From: Dactylonectria macrodidyma
Taxonomy: Eukaryota > Ascomycota > Sordariomycetes > Hypocreales > Nectriaceae
Assembly (NCBI GenBank): GCA_020744425.1
Contig: JAGMUV010000013.1
Location: 1,364,001 to 1,428,000, forward strand
Length of the DNA: 64,000 nt
Reading direction: 5' to 3'
Shown here in pieces: positions 44,301 to 54,896 of this stretch; the stretch's first letter is position 1; every line of letters begins with the position of its first letter. The translations under genes were made by a program, and so were the position numbers. Below the pieces are notes generated by a model, which did no database searches, was not told where the DNA came from, and was given only the letters and a program-made list of their open reading frames with translations.

Positions 44301-47074
44301 AGACCGCGAAGATGCAATTGATACAGAACGAGCAAAGGGTCCTTGCTTGAGTAAGTCAGGAGTCCCGTCGGAGTTTTCACTGTTCAGTGCTCGCTTCTGT
44401 CGTCCCACCAAACCCATGCGAGACAATCCGAAATCGGTCAACTTGAGGTGACCCTTTTGGTCAATCAAAAGGTTGTCTGGCTTTAAATCTCGATGAATGA
44501 TGCCTCGACTGTGAAGATGTTCAACACCCAGGACAACTTCACCGAGATACTTCTTGACCCAATCCTCGGGAAGGCCTCCGAGCACTTTGATGAGCGAAGC
44601 ACAGTCACCGCCATTGAGATATTCCATGACGAGATAGAGGTAGTCCTTACTGGAAAATGTCCAGTAGAGCTTAGCAACAAAGTCGCTTTGACCCTGCCAC
44701 ATCATGATGGCACGTTCAGCCTTGACGTTGCCCACTTGATTCTTTGCAACCATGTCTGCCTTCTTAAGAACTTTAATTGCAAAGTACTCGCCTGTCGACT
44801 TCTTCTTCGAAAGATAGACACTGCCAAAGGCACCCTTGCTGATTGGCTTGATGATCTCGAAATCCTTGATTGAAGGTTGTGTCGGTCGTGGTTGAGGAGG
44901 TGCTTGGTTTGGGCCGAGGCGTGGTGAAGGGGGTGGCTTCATGACAAAATCGGATATGGCAGCAGAGGACTGCCTCCTGTGATGCTTGGATTGGATAGGG
45001 GCAGGGGAGCTAAAGTCACTTCCCGGGAGCATGGGGGACGCCTCGGGAGAAATGATGCCATCCTGGGCCGTGGGAAAACCTCGAGCCTTGATCCGCAAAG
45101 GGGACGAAGGAGGAGGTTGTCGGGAAGGAGACTCCTGACGTCGAGGAGACGTAGCTCCAGGGAGGATCAGGCTTCGGCGATGGCGTCGCCTAGTGCTAGC
45201 AGCCCTTCTCAGGTCTCCAAACTCGGAAATGGGTGATTCGGTCCTGGGTGGGTTGCGTGATGCAACTGAGGAGGACCGTAGGCTCCCTTCGCTATCAGCG
45301 GTCTCACTCTCGACGTAGATCGAGTCCCTGCGATTGTCCCGAAGTTGAGGACCCAGCCCGCTGGGACCACCGAAGTGGGATCGCGGGGTTGGGCACTCCT
45401 TAGGACTACTCGATCTTGTCGAGGCAATGAATGAAGTAGGGCGGGAGCGATTGCGCCGGTCGGATATATCCATCTGGCGAAGAGCCGCAGCCAGAGCAGA
45501 GGGACTATTCAACGGTTCGGAATAGTTGTCGTCTTCGTGGGGTTCACGAGAGACTTCGAGCTCTCCAACCACTTCCTCGCATTCTTCATATGGCTCATGG
45601 ATCTCGTCCTCTCCATCCTCGGTCGAATCCGTGAGCTCGCCAGCAGCAATACGTGCCGCCTTCCTCAATGCCTCATCTATGCAGTCTTGAACGAGGACCG
45701 CCAGCTCAATTCGAATACGCTCCGCATATTCAATAATCTTCCTATGACGAAAGACAGCATCAACTTTGGCCCTAGCAACCTTTTCTGTATCAGAACACAG
45801 AAAAGCGAGCCCTTGTTCTTGTTCCAGTGTGTTGGTACTCGGTGACTGCCATTGGAGAACCTGGGAGATCCGCGACTCCGATTGTGGCGATTGTGTACGG
45901 AAATCGCCGTTGGCTTGCTGAGTTGACGACTCTTTGATAGCGGGGGTGCTGATTTCGATAGCTGTGTCGCAGAGGTCCATGAGGAGTTCAACAATCCGAG
46001 CTTGTGGTCGACGAATGGCAAATGAGCGAGCCCTAGCGTGCCCAAATCCACCAGACCTCTCCCTCGACCGGGGGAGGGAACTGCCAGGAGAGGATTGTGT
46101 TGACGGCGGTGGCCCGATGGGCAACCCCTTATACTCGGCAACCGGAATCGTGGTTTGATCGCCGGTCATGGAACGGCTTTTGCGAGCCTCCAGGGCATCG
46201 AGGACCTTGACGATAGCGTGGCGATGTTCGGTCAAGTTTTCCTGGGCCATTTGGACATCCATCTCCGCTCGGTGCTCTTGGAGACAAAGATCGGTATGCT
46301 TCTCAAACCACCAACGTGGGATTTTGCGTTCGCAGATGCGGCAGAGCACTGGAGGGGGAGGGTCTTGTTCCTCGGGGTTGTCGAGTCCACAGTCAGCAAG
46401 CTGCGTTAGGTAGCCAGCTAGAACTTCGGCACCAGAGCCCAGCGAGTTGACGATAACGGTAGGGAGATCGATTTTAATTTCCCGCGGGGCAATCCATGGA
46501 CGCAGCATCCACATAATCTAGAAAGAACTCATCAGTACTCTGATCGCTATTATATCACATTGTCTCTAGAATAGAGACTTACGTGACTCTCGCCGCCTGA
46601 TACACTGTCGTAGACCATGATCCCTTGGGCATCAAGGTCGAGGGCTTGTATCTGCGGGTTTTCGGATTCGGACTTGACATCTTGAGGATCGCATGGGGGC
46701 AAGAGCTTCGACAGCGGCCCAAGCTGGATAGCAAAGCGTACTCGGTGACTGCGGGAATCGTCCTTCTTCATGGACTCGACGACCTCGGTGAAGATTGATT
46801 TGTTATCGCTCACAATCAAGTCTGATATAGGCAGGCCGTTGACGGTTTCGAAATCGGTGCCGACCACGTCCGTCCACGAGGGACTAACCCATTTGATAGT
46901 TCCATCGAGATTGAGGTCGACAATTGTGTTGAGGGTTTGCTCGGCGGCTTCGCGGAGTTCCTCTCGTTCCTCCCGAATATCCTGGCTCAAGGACCTCTCC
47001 ATGACACCGGCTTGTTGTCCTCGCAGCGAGGCCACAGCTGGGGGGGCCAGCGTGGCGCCCGCTGGAGATTCCAT
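41310..47074 (-). CDS. RIM15: RIM15-type serine/threonine protein kinase (PAS, zinc finger, AGC kinase, receiver)
   Basis: Two exons, 47074-46583 and 46517-41310, joined in phase 0 (donor GTAAGT, acceptor CTAG), give 1899 residues. In order: a PAS domain at ~40-125 (TIVDLNLDGTIKWVSPSW); a C2HC-like finger from ~223 (CRICERKIPRWWFEKHTDLC); long Ser-rich stretches; the kinase domain from ~716 to ~1150 with the glycine loop ISKGAFGSV, the lysine in FAIKVLKK, HRDLKPDN near 840, DFG, and FVGTPDYLAPE; and a receiver-like domain at ~1506-1622. A ~150-residue insert separates DFG from APE, as in Rim15 and Cek1. The receiver keeps the acidic pair, Thr and Lys but has Glu1559 where Asp is usual. Rim15 is held inactive by TORC1, PKA and Sch9, and when released phosphorylates endosulfines to enforce quiescence. 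The ATG at 47074 is the first in frame. Confidence 0.93.
42140..42490 (-). other. receiver (REC)-like domain of RIM15 with Glu at the phospho-acceptor site
   Basis: Within RIM15 residues ~1506-1622: CEDHPVSRMVMEKLL provides the acidic pair, FDVIFLEYQLPQISG the third strand, VAITAY the conserved Thr and EKPIS the conserved Lys. The codon at 42335-42333 is GAG, giving Glu1559 where a phosphorylatable receiver has Asp. The domain is therefore probably not an ordinary His-Asp phosphorelay target. Confidence 0.7.
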
Positions 47075-47339
47075 GGTGCTTCGCGTTTGTCAGGGCCAGA
47101 AAGGCGGCGTTTCAGTCGTTTGTGCGTTGTGTTGAGTGACGGTCTGTGTGCTGTCGGCCGTTTGCTAAACAAAAGAACCGGTGGTGAGTTGTTGGTGACA
47201 GGTGGTGGCCCAGCGGGGAGCACAAGTGAGAGACTCGGGGTCTGGCAAGGGCGCCAGAACTACAGACCCGCGAGACTCGAAGACATGACTGAGGGTCGGC
47301 GGCGAGGAAAGTCTCGGGCTGACGGCTGTTTTGGGCGGT

Positions 47340-47485
47340 TTGACCAGTTGACGGGCTTGACAGGTTTGACAGGCTTGACACCTCGAGGATGTGACGAGTC
47401 GGCGATTCGAGGACTTGACGACTCTACGACGGACACCTTGAAGACTTGACGGACTTGAAAGGCTCGACAAACTCGGAGACTTGAC
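47340..47485. repeat. degenerate TTGAC array, ~9-bp period
   Basis: TTGAC starts at 47340, 47348, 47357, 47366 and 47375 (steps of 8, 9, 9 and 9 bp), then more loosely at 47415, 47446 and 47481, with TTGAA variants at 47438 and 47455. The array lies 265-410 bp upstream of the RIM15 start. On the RIM15 strand the unit reads GTCAAGCCT. Confidence 0.7.
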
Positions 47486-48220
47486 AACTCAGCATAAACG
47501 CAAAGGAAGGCGGGCGTTGACGTGGTGAGAAGTTCACAAGTTTGGAAGTTGGACGTCGGAGTCAACCGTAACGGTGCGAGCGGCAGCGGGTGCGGGTGCG
47601 GGCGTGGGCGCGGGCATGGACCGGGGGCGTGCGAGGGGACAAGCAACGGCAAAGGACGGACGACAGGGCCGTTCGGGGGCCGATTGACGAGGCCGGGCTC
47701 TTTTTGCGTCGCTGAGGAGCTTGACGAAGCCAGAAATCGCAGAGTCGGCAGGGTTGTCGGGACGCTCGTCGCCGTTGAAGGGGAGGGAAGACAAAGTTCA
47801 GCCCAGGCGCCTCACCAAGGTCGAACAAGCCGTGGCTCGCGTTCCTCTCATGATACAATAAGCGGGGAAGGCGGGCGCAGGGTCCAATCAAAACCTACCA
47901 CCGCTAGAGGGGCTAGCTTCTTAGTCTGCTGAGCTGCTTTTTGCTTCGGGGTGGATGGATGCATGCTGGTTGTCTTGTCTTGCGCTGCTCACATTTCTCA
48001 CGCTGGATCAGCCCCAGCAAAGCAAAAGCAGCATCCGTCTTAGCAAGCGGGCAGCACGCTAAGCAGGTGCCATTGCCATGGACGCAGCCCACCAACGCTA
48101 CCTCCCTAGGTACAGAATACGCTCCTATGGTACTGCTGCAGCGCTGCACACACTTGCTGCACTACTACAACGGGCGGCCCGCCGGGTATGATACCTGCGT
48201 ATGTGCGTATGTGAGGTGCG

Positions 48221-48254
48221 TGTGTGTGTGTGTGCGTGTGTGTGTGTGTGTGTG
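48221..48254. repeat. (TG)n microsatellite
   Basis: About seventeen TG dinucleotides with one CG interruption, about 1.15 kb upstream of the RIM15 start codon. Confidence 0.85.
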
Positions 48255-48665
48255 CTCCGCCCTGTACGTTGTTGTCCGTGTGTTCGCGTGCTCTGTGTTT
48301 AGGTAGACCTACTGTATGTGTGTGCCAGCAAGAACAACACTACTCTTCTCTCCTCTCTCCCACCCACCAAATTAGTTATTAATACTACCCATTGATTATT
48401 ACTACCTTTCCCAATCTCTGGTTGCTTGATGACCACGGCTTGTTATGCTGTGCCCAGTGCCATGACTCCGGCTCTCTTCTTCGCTTGGCGGGTAATCTTA
48501 TTAGGTCCCCGTCTCACTCAAGCTGACTGGCGATTCTAGCCCAACGCCTCCACTCAAGGCTGGAATCTTCTTCACGGCTATCTTTCCAGGTACGTAGAAT
48601 TCCGTACAGCCAGAAGAAAATCCCAATCGGGTTGGCGATAGAAGTTAGAGGCGAGAAGCATGAGA

Positions 48666-48686
48666 CAAGACGCAAGACGCAAGACG
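48666..48686. repeat. 7-bp tandem repeat CAAGACG, 3 units
   Basis: Three perfect head-to-tail units in the intergenic region upstream of RIM15. Confidence 0.75.
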
Positions 48687-50409
48687 CGGCTATCTCACCT
48701 CGACTAATGTAACCTAACCCTCACCCTCTTAAATCCCATCAGGTGGCGTAAAGAAAGTCAACCGAAAATAAACGGCAGCAAACAAAAAAAAGGGGTGTCG
48801 AGAACGAACCAGGACGAACAAGGGAAAAACGCAGAAGATCGCTTCTTCTCTACGTCGTAGCAATGTCGCAGCCTCTGCTTTCTACAGCTTCCCCTCCCCC
48901 CACCCACCACCTCCCAAGGTCTCACTCACCCTGGGGCGCACCTGAGCATTGTTTCTACCGTTGGAACTGCGAGTCTGCCTGTACACAAACACGAGTCTGC
49001 ACACCCGAGTCCGCATCACCCATACTACCAACATAGCATAGTACGTACATAGTAGTGTGTACTATCATATGTAGTCTGCATCACCCATCACCCCCCATGA
49101 CCACTGCCGGCCGATGAAGGCTACCTCGGTGACGGGCAAGGGTGCCTGGGTGTTTGCATTTCCCGTTAGCAAAAGGCGGGCACCCGCACACATCAGCACA
49201 TCCCAATGCATGAGGGCCACCATCAACAAACAACATGTCTCACTCTGGTCACTTTGAGCCGAACCGTCTCCCCCTCGATGAGAATGAGGCGCCCTGCCTG
49301 CCTGCCGTTCCGTGGTGGGACCTGCAATCGGACACAGCGCCTCCGGTCTCGTCATGCGTTCATTCATTCATTCCCAGAAACATCTTGTCCTAGCATCCGC
49401 CCCGTAGATATGGCTGGAGCAGCATCCCATCCACTCTCGGTGCTTGGACTCTGTTATGGTCTCCCCAGGTCCCTCATGTCGTCCAGGTGCATATATCACT
49501 CACAGGTTCAGCGCTGCACGGTGCAACCGATCGAACGACCTGGGCCATTAATCACGGGGGGCAACAGTGAGTCACCTTTTTTTTTTTCCTTCTCCGTTGC
49601 CAAGGGCCCAGCCAGCCGAAGCTGCTTCGCATTGAGCACCTCCAAGTTCCAGTCTCCAATCTCTTCACCGCATGTCCCAATATTTGCCGTATGCTACTGT
49701 ACTTTGTACATGGTGGGCTGAACCACGCCTCAAGAGCCCCCAAACACTCAAGTCGGTTCATCACAACTGCAGCAATGAGCTGATCCGCCCTTCTCTGCCA
49801 TGACTTCGTAACCATATACCTGCCCATCAGTCACATTCACCATAATCATGTCCCTAGTCAACCGGATAATAACGTCGCACCTGAGCTACTTTACCTGCCA
49901 TTCATTCCATCTCTTCCCAGCTTCCGGCTCCTCTCCAACCTCCGCACACCGGAACGTAGGCATAGACCAATCTCCAGGGTTCCAGGGCTGGTTGCAGGAC
50001 TCCAGAATCACTCCAACGCCTCCACCCGCAACTGCCGGGGGCTTTTCAACCACGGAGTTGACCCGTCCAGTATCGTCACAGTTCAAGCCCATCACATGCG
50101 CCACTGTCTGCTCGTCTCTGCTTATACTACCCTTCGAATAAGCCCCTCGACACTGCCCACCTGCAGCCACTGACGAATCGACCGCCTCGCCATTCCGCGT
50201 CTCTTTCCCCCTCCCACCCTCTGTCGCGGGGGTTATCTCCGTCACGGGGGTACCTCTTTTGCGTGAGCTCGCAGGAGACGACACGGGTGGTCGAATCAAA
50301 AGTAGGGTTGGTATTTAGAGCCGATGCTGAAAATAGGTGCCATCAGTATGCACGTTTCTGAGGCAGAGAGACGAGACCATAGGCGCGAGCCATGGAGTCT
50401 ATCACCATG

Positions 50410-51395
50410 TCACTCCTGCTCTCCAAGTGCCCATTCTTGTCTCTGTACCTCGAGCCACTCCCCCTTCTCAATCCAGAGCTGTTCCAGCCAAGTTGCCAAC
50501 TCCTCGTCCGCGGTAGGCAGTGACTCGATGGAGAATCGCCGAGCGCGCACGTGGAACTTGTATCCGCCTTGGTCGCTTATTTCCGGGGAACTGAGCGTTT
50601 CCCAGATAGATGGTGCCTTTTGAAACGTCCCTTGGTGTTGGTAGGCGATAGTAAAATCATACACTGCTTTGACATGCGGCGCTTTTCTAAGGTGCTGCAC
50701 CGTGGTTATGAAACCCTTCGTACGCGGATAGAGCAGATGCATCGGTTGACGCCGACCTCCCGTCTTACAAAATTCCAGCGACTCTTCGTACTTGCGTTTT
50801 GTGAAGCGCGTACCCTCGCTGTAGCTGATAAGCCCTGCTGACAATGTCAGCTCCGCCAATGAGTTGTGCTTCGAGGTTCGAACCTTCGAGGTAGGTACTC
50901 ACATGTCGGAAATGCTCTTTGAACAATGTTGGAAAACACATTGTCCAGCTCGGCCTTATCTTTGAGCCAGTTGCGAGTCACCAAGGGCATCCCCATGGCC
51001 CAAAGACCCCAGCCGAGGAAGGGCACCATGCGCAGCTGGGCTTTGGCGAAGTACCGGCATCGCCCCAGCATGCCGGATCTCTGAGCGACAGCTTGGATGA
51101 AATAGAAGTCAGACCAGGCAACATGGTTAGCTACGACGATCGCCGATTCGCCCGGGGGTAAAAGGTCCCCTGATATGCAGATGCGAGCCCCATTAAAGCT
51201 AGAGAAGATAGTCTGCACACATGACCAAATACACGAAGCAATGAGGGAGGATGCGTCATACACGAGGCGAGGTGAGATGAGTTTCAACGGCAGCAATAGC
51301 GACAGGGCGACGTCAGCCAAGAAAAGAGACAACACCCAAGGCGCAGTGAGGACGAGTCCCCGGGGCAGTGTTTGAAGTGAGCCAAATTGGGACAT
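50410..51395 (-). CDS. lysophospholipid / 1-acylglycerol-3-phosphate acyltransferase
   Basis: Two exons, 51395-50903 and 50834-50410, joined at phase 1 (donor GTGAGT; acceptor CAG, the second of two adjacent AGs), give 305 residues. A hydrophobic N-terminal segment (LTAPWVLSLFLADVALSLLL) suggests a membrane anchor. The catalytic H-x4-D motif is NHVAWSD near residues 91-97, and WLISYSEGTRFT across the splice junction is the acceptor-binding motif; the upstream AG of the tandem acceptor would replace Trp by Ser-Gly. The family transfers acyl groups from acyl-CoA to lysophospholipids, usually in the endoplasmic reticulum. It resembles the yeast Cst26/YDR018c branch rather than Slc1, by eye. Substrate remains open. 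The ATG at 51395 is the first in frame. Confidence 0.87.
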
Positions 51396-52895
51396 AGTAA
51401 TAATGCTAGAATTCAGAAGATGTCAAAAAAGGGGCCTTGTTGTTCATGTTATTGCTTCGGGGCTGCATAAGAAGGTTTCAAAACAGCAACCACTGAGACA
51501 ATTGACAGGAATGACGACATGCATTCCATAGATATGGGACTTTGTGAAGCACATGAACAGAACCAGTGCAATCAATGTCAAATTTCTATTGGCTCAAATC
51601 TGAGGCTCGACAGGAGGGAGGGGCTGCCGTTTCCTCTCCCCTCTGGATTATCTGAAAACACTCCAGCAGCCATCGCCTAGGAGGGACGCAAGGACGTTCC
51701 TAAGGCCCTAGTAGTCCTCATAAAACACGTGCCGGATGCATCGCCACTTTGATTCCTGAATCTTTGAACCAACTTTAGCAAGATTCGTCATCTCGAAGAG
51801 TCCGAGACCACGGCCCCAGGCGACCCATTGATAGCCGCGTAACCCCCCTTCCCATCGATCCGAATATGGTTCAAAGCTTTCGGGTCTTCGGAGGCATGTT
51901 TAAACCTTCAAATGCAAAAACCTTCATCAAATGCTTGCATGCTCGGCAAGGCGGCCATGTCATGGAACCCGCCGCCCCGGACGGAAGTGGGATGAATACG
52001 AGAGCTATGCTTACGTACTCTGTCAGCGGGGTTGCTCTGCTTAACTGCCCTATCGGGTTTGGAGGGCTCTGGTCAACCAAGGCTGTGGGGGGCTGTGCGG
52101 TCTTGGACGTCGCTTCAAGACGCATCTCCGAAGTCTCTCCTTGCCACTTCTGAGTCCAGACTCTTGACCAGCGGACTCTGCGGCGTCGATTGCTTCAACC
52201 AGCCTCGCCCTCTTTATCTCGCTACTTCTCTCAAATCTTGTGGCTTGTCTCCTCAGGACTCTGCCCTCCCTCCCTCTCCCAGACTCCCCAATTGTCACTG
52301 ATTGCCGTCCCCCCGCCTCCACCCGCCGTGCTTATATCTGCCGTTCACGGCGCTATCCATTCTTTCAGCCTTACGTACCTACCTGCCTTGCCTACTCCGT
52401 TCTGCCAGACCGAGCTGGTGGGCACCAGGCTACGGAGAATCGCCTTCAAAATTGCCTCTGCACGCACTCCCGACTTACATAATCCTTTTTTTCCGGACTC
52501 AACCCAGGCGCCGTTCGGTGACCGTGCTGATCACTGCACTCAGAGCACCGACGCATCGTTGTTTCACCCTCACGTCGTCGCCAGATCTGCCCAGAGAGTC
52601 GCATGACGCATCTTTCTGAGGATTGAGTGCCAACTACTGACGCCCTCGTCGCAAACAGAAGCGCCTTCAGTGGATCTTGTGTGGAAGGGCATCAATCGGT
52701 CATCTGATAGAAGTGGCGCGTCAGACACGACAGTGTAGGTCCAGCAAATACACAAACCACACCACCAACCCCTGCTTGCGACAGCGTTGTGTCCCAATCT
52801 CACCCTGCACATCTACCTACCTAGTCACTCTACTGCTGTTCCTCGTAGCTGATCAATCTTCCAGTACGTCCATCGGCCTCTAACCGAGGCCAGTG
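51396..52895. other. 1.5 kb divergent region, acyltransferase / bZIP gene
   Basis: No gene is supported. The right ~700 bases are pyrimidine-rich on the plus strand and probably contain the bZIP promoter and leader. A TACCTACC-like word occurs near 52375 and again near 52815. Open frames around 52190-52606 have no family resemblance. Confidence 0.5.
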
Positions 52896-54313
52896 ATGTC
52901 CTCTTCTGCGTCGCACATCCCCGCTGTTTCACAACGCTCCATGTCCTCGTCATTATCTCCAGACCGCGGAGATGGTGGGTCTGGGGCCATGACTTCGGAG
53001 GGTGAAGCTACAGCCGGCTCCTCAGGACACGACCTGAGCATCCTTCAGGCTCTTGCCGACAAGAGGACGACCCGCGGTAAGAACATGTTATTCATGAACA
53101 CCGACTCAACCGTCCAACAACTAATACCCTCAATCAGAAGGGAACCCACCAAAGAAACGTGGGCCCAAGCCTAACAGCAAGCCAGCTATGACAAGGCGGC
53201 AAGAGCTCAATCGACAGGCTCAGAGGTATGCATTTCTGTATCTTCCCAATCGGACAGCCAATCTCATACCCGCCTACTAGGACCCACCGGGAGAGAAAGG
53301 AGCTGTATATCAAGGCACTAGAAGACGAGGTCCTCAGGCTTAAGGAGATTTTCAGCAATGTCTCTGTGGACAGAGAGAGGTTGGCCGAGGAAAACAAGCA
53401 TCTGCGAGATGCATTGACAGAGAATGGCATACCATTCGGGAGTCCTGGGAGCGTGTCCAGTCACGCCCCTGGATCCAATGCATTCACGCCACCCAAAACT
53501 ACACACGCCACCACGCCATCAATGACCTCGTCAAGCCAAGCAAACCCATCCGACCGCCAGCAGCAAATCGGCGGTAGTCAACTTCGAGATATGACACAGC
53601 AAGCTTCGGGCCAAGGCATGGACGTAGAACAGGCAGGCATTGATTTCGTTTTAACGTACGACAACTTCCCCTCCAAACCCAAGGACTCGTCCCTCCCCCA
53701 GTGATTTGATGGGAGTCTCATCATGTCACTTACGGGTGAGAGAGGCAGGGTCATGCATCGTCATCAGGCTGGCTAACGCATTCAATTTGGTTGAGGGGCA
53801 ATGTAGTCTAGAGAAATCCTGCAAGCCACACCTTCAGTTCCTGCTTGAACGAAAATTTGAGCCAGGTGGGGAGCCATGCGGCCATGCACTCATGGCCTCA
53901 TGCCCGCCAGAACCTGTGCCAGAGTCGAGACCGAACCTCCCTTTTGGTCATGCCCACGTCCAGGGTGACACCACATGGGGGCATGGGACCTGGCAGCCAA
54001 CCAAGGCTGATCTCTCAACGCTGCTGGATCTCAGCAAGAAACTTGACCTCGACGGCGAGATAACTCCCGTCATGGCATGGGGAATGTTGTTGGCTCATCC
54101 GAGGGTACAAGAGCTCGGGGTGCAAGACATTCAGAAACTAGCGGATGACTTGACCCAGAAAGTGAGATGCTACGGGTAAGCCTACCTCAGTCCCTTTGTG
54201 ACGTTTCGGTTTTGACTCGGAGTGGTAGATTCGGTGCCGTTATGGAGGAGTTTGAGGTGCGTGATGCAGTGGACGGGCTTTTTACCTTGCAGCCCATGAT
54301 GATGGTCGGGTGA
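52896..54313 (+). CDS. bZIP transcription factor
   Basis: Five exons: 52896-53076, 53138-53225, 53281-53655, 53807-54175 and 54229-54313, giving 365 residues with frame kept at every join. Donors are GTAAGA, GTATGC, GTACGA and GTAAGC; all acceptors end in AG. The basic region is split by intron 2: KKRGPKPNSKPAMTRRQELN, then RQAQRTHRERKELYIKALED, followed by leucine heptads (LRLKEIFSNVSVDRERLAEE). The N-x2-A-Q-x2-H-R pattern is closer to the fungal Yap/FlbB-like class than to ATF/CREB. The C-terminal half carries a conserved fungal module: DFVLTLEKSCKPH across intron 3, EPCGHALMASCPPEP, DLDGEITPVMAWGMLLAHP and CYGFGAVMEEFEVRDAVDGL across intron 4. I do not recognise a specific named orthologue. 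The ATG at 52896 is preceded by a GTG in frame that is not used. Confidence 0.88.
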
Positions 54314-54896
54314 TTTGACAGGGTAGGCGCCGGATATGTGCGATTTGGAGTATGTGTAGGTTGAAGCCAATTTACGTTCGCGGGGTTAGGAAGCGATGAC
54401 GTTACGGACGAGAGGTGTATGACATGAGCAATCATTGCCGTTTTCGTTCGTTTGGATAGTATTCACATTCCATATCAGAACAATATCCCACACGAAACAC
54501 CGGACCACCTGCTAGAGAGGCCAACGATGACATCAATATCCAAATTATGACTTGAGCAAGCGCACCTTCCAACTAATTGGCCAAATTGTTAGGGAGCTGC
54601 TCTTCTCAATGGTTGTTGGTAGACAAGGTGTTTGGGTTGATGCCTACCCTATACCACACGCGGGGACCGTGGAGGCAAAACGTCGAAGACGGAAACGGTG
54701 TGGCTGGTGATTGTGGCTGGTGGCCCGCCCACAACGCGGGGCTTTGTACATTTTTTTCCGCCACGGTGCCCCACACTCCACCCCACCACAAATTCGTCGT
54801 GGACGTCCAAATTCAAGCATCGCCAGTGATAAAGCGCAACTCCTCGTCTCCCCCACCCGCACGCGCACGTCGAAGCCGCATCACAAACCACCCAAC
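54314..54896. other. 583-bp region between the bZIP and eIF3d genes
   Basis: Tandem spacing between two plus-strand genes. It should hold the bZIP 3' untranslated region and the eIF3d promoter. A run of eight T at 54750-54757 lies about 140 bp before the eIF3d ATG. Nothing else was seen. Confidence 0.5.

Larger units (their letters stand above)
47075..50409. other. 3.3 kb intergenic region upstream of RIM15
   Basis: No gene could be supported. The first ~900 bases are the probable leader and promoter of RIM15 and contain a TTGAC-rich array at 47340-47485. A TG microsatellite lies at 48221-48254 and a 7-bp repeat at 48666-48686. The right end is downstream of the acyltransferase gene. Short open frames near 49206-49721 and 49886-50299 lack family resemblance. 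Confidence 0.5.

Noticed and set aside
49886..50299. 137-codon minus-strand frame as a possible extra C-terminal exon of the acyltransferase
   Set aside because: No acceptor gives an in-frame join, the frame has an upstream stop, and the acyltransferase ends naturally at 50410.
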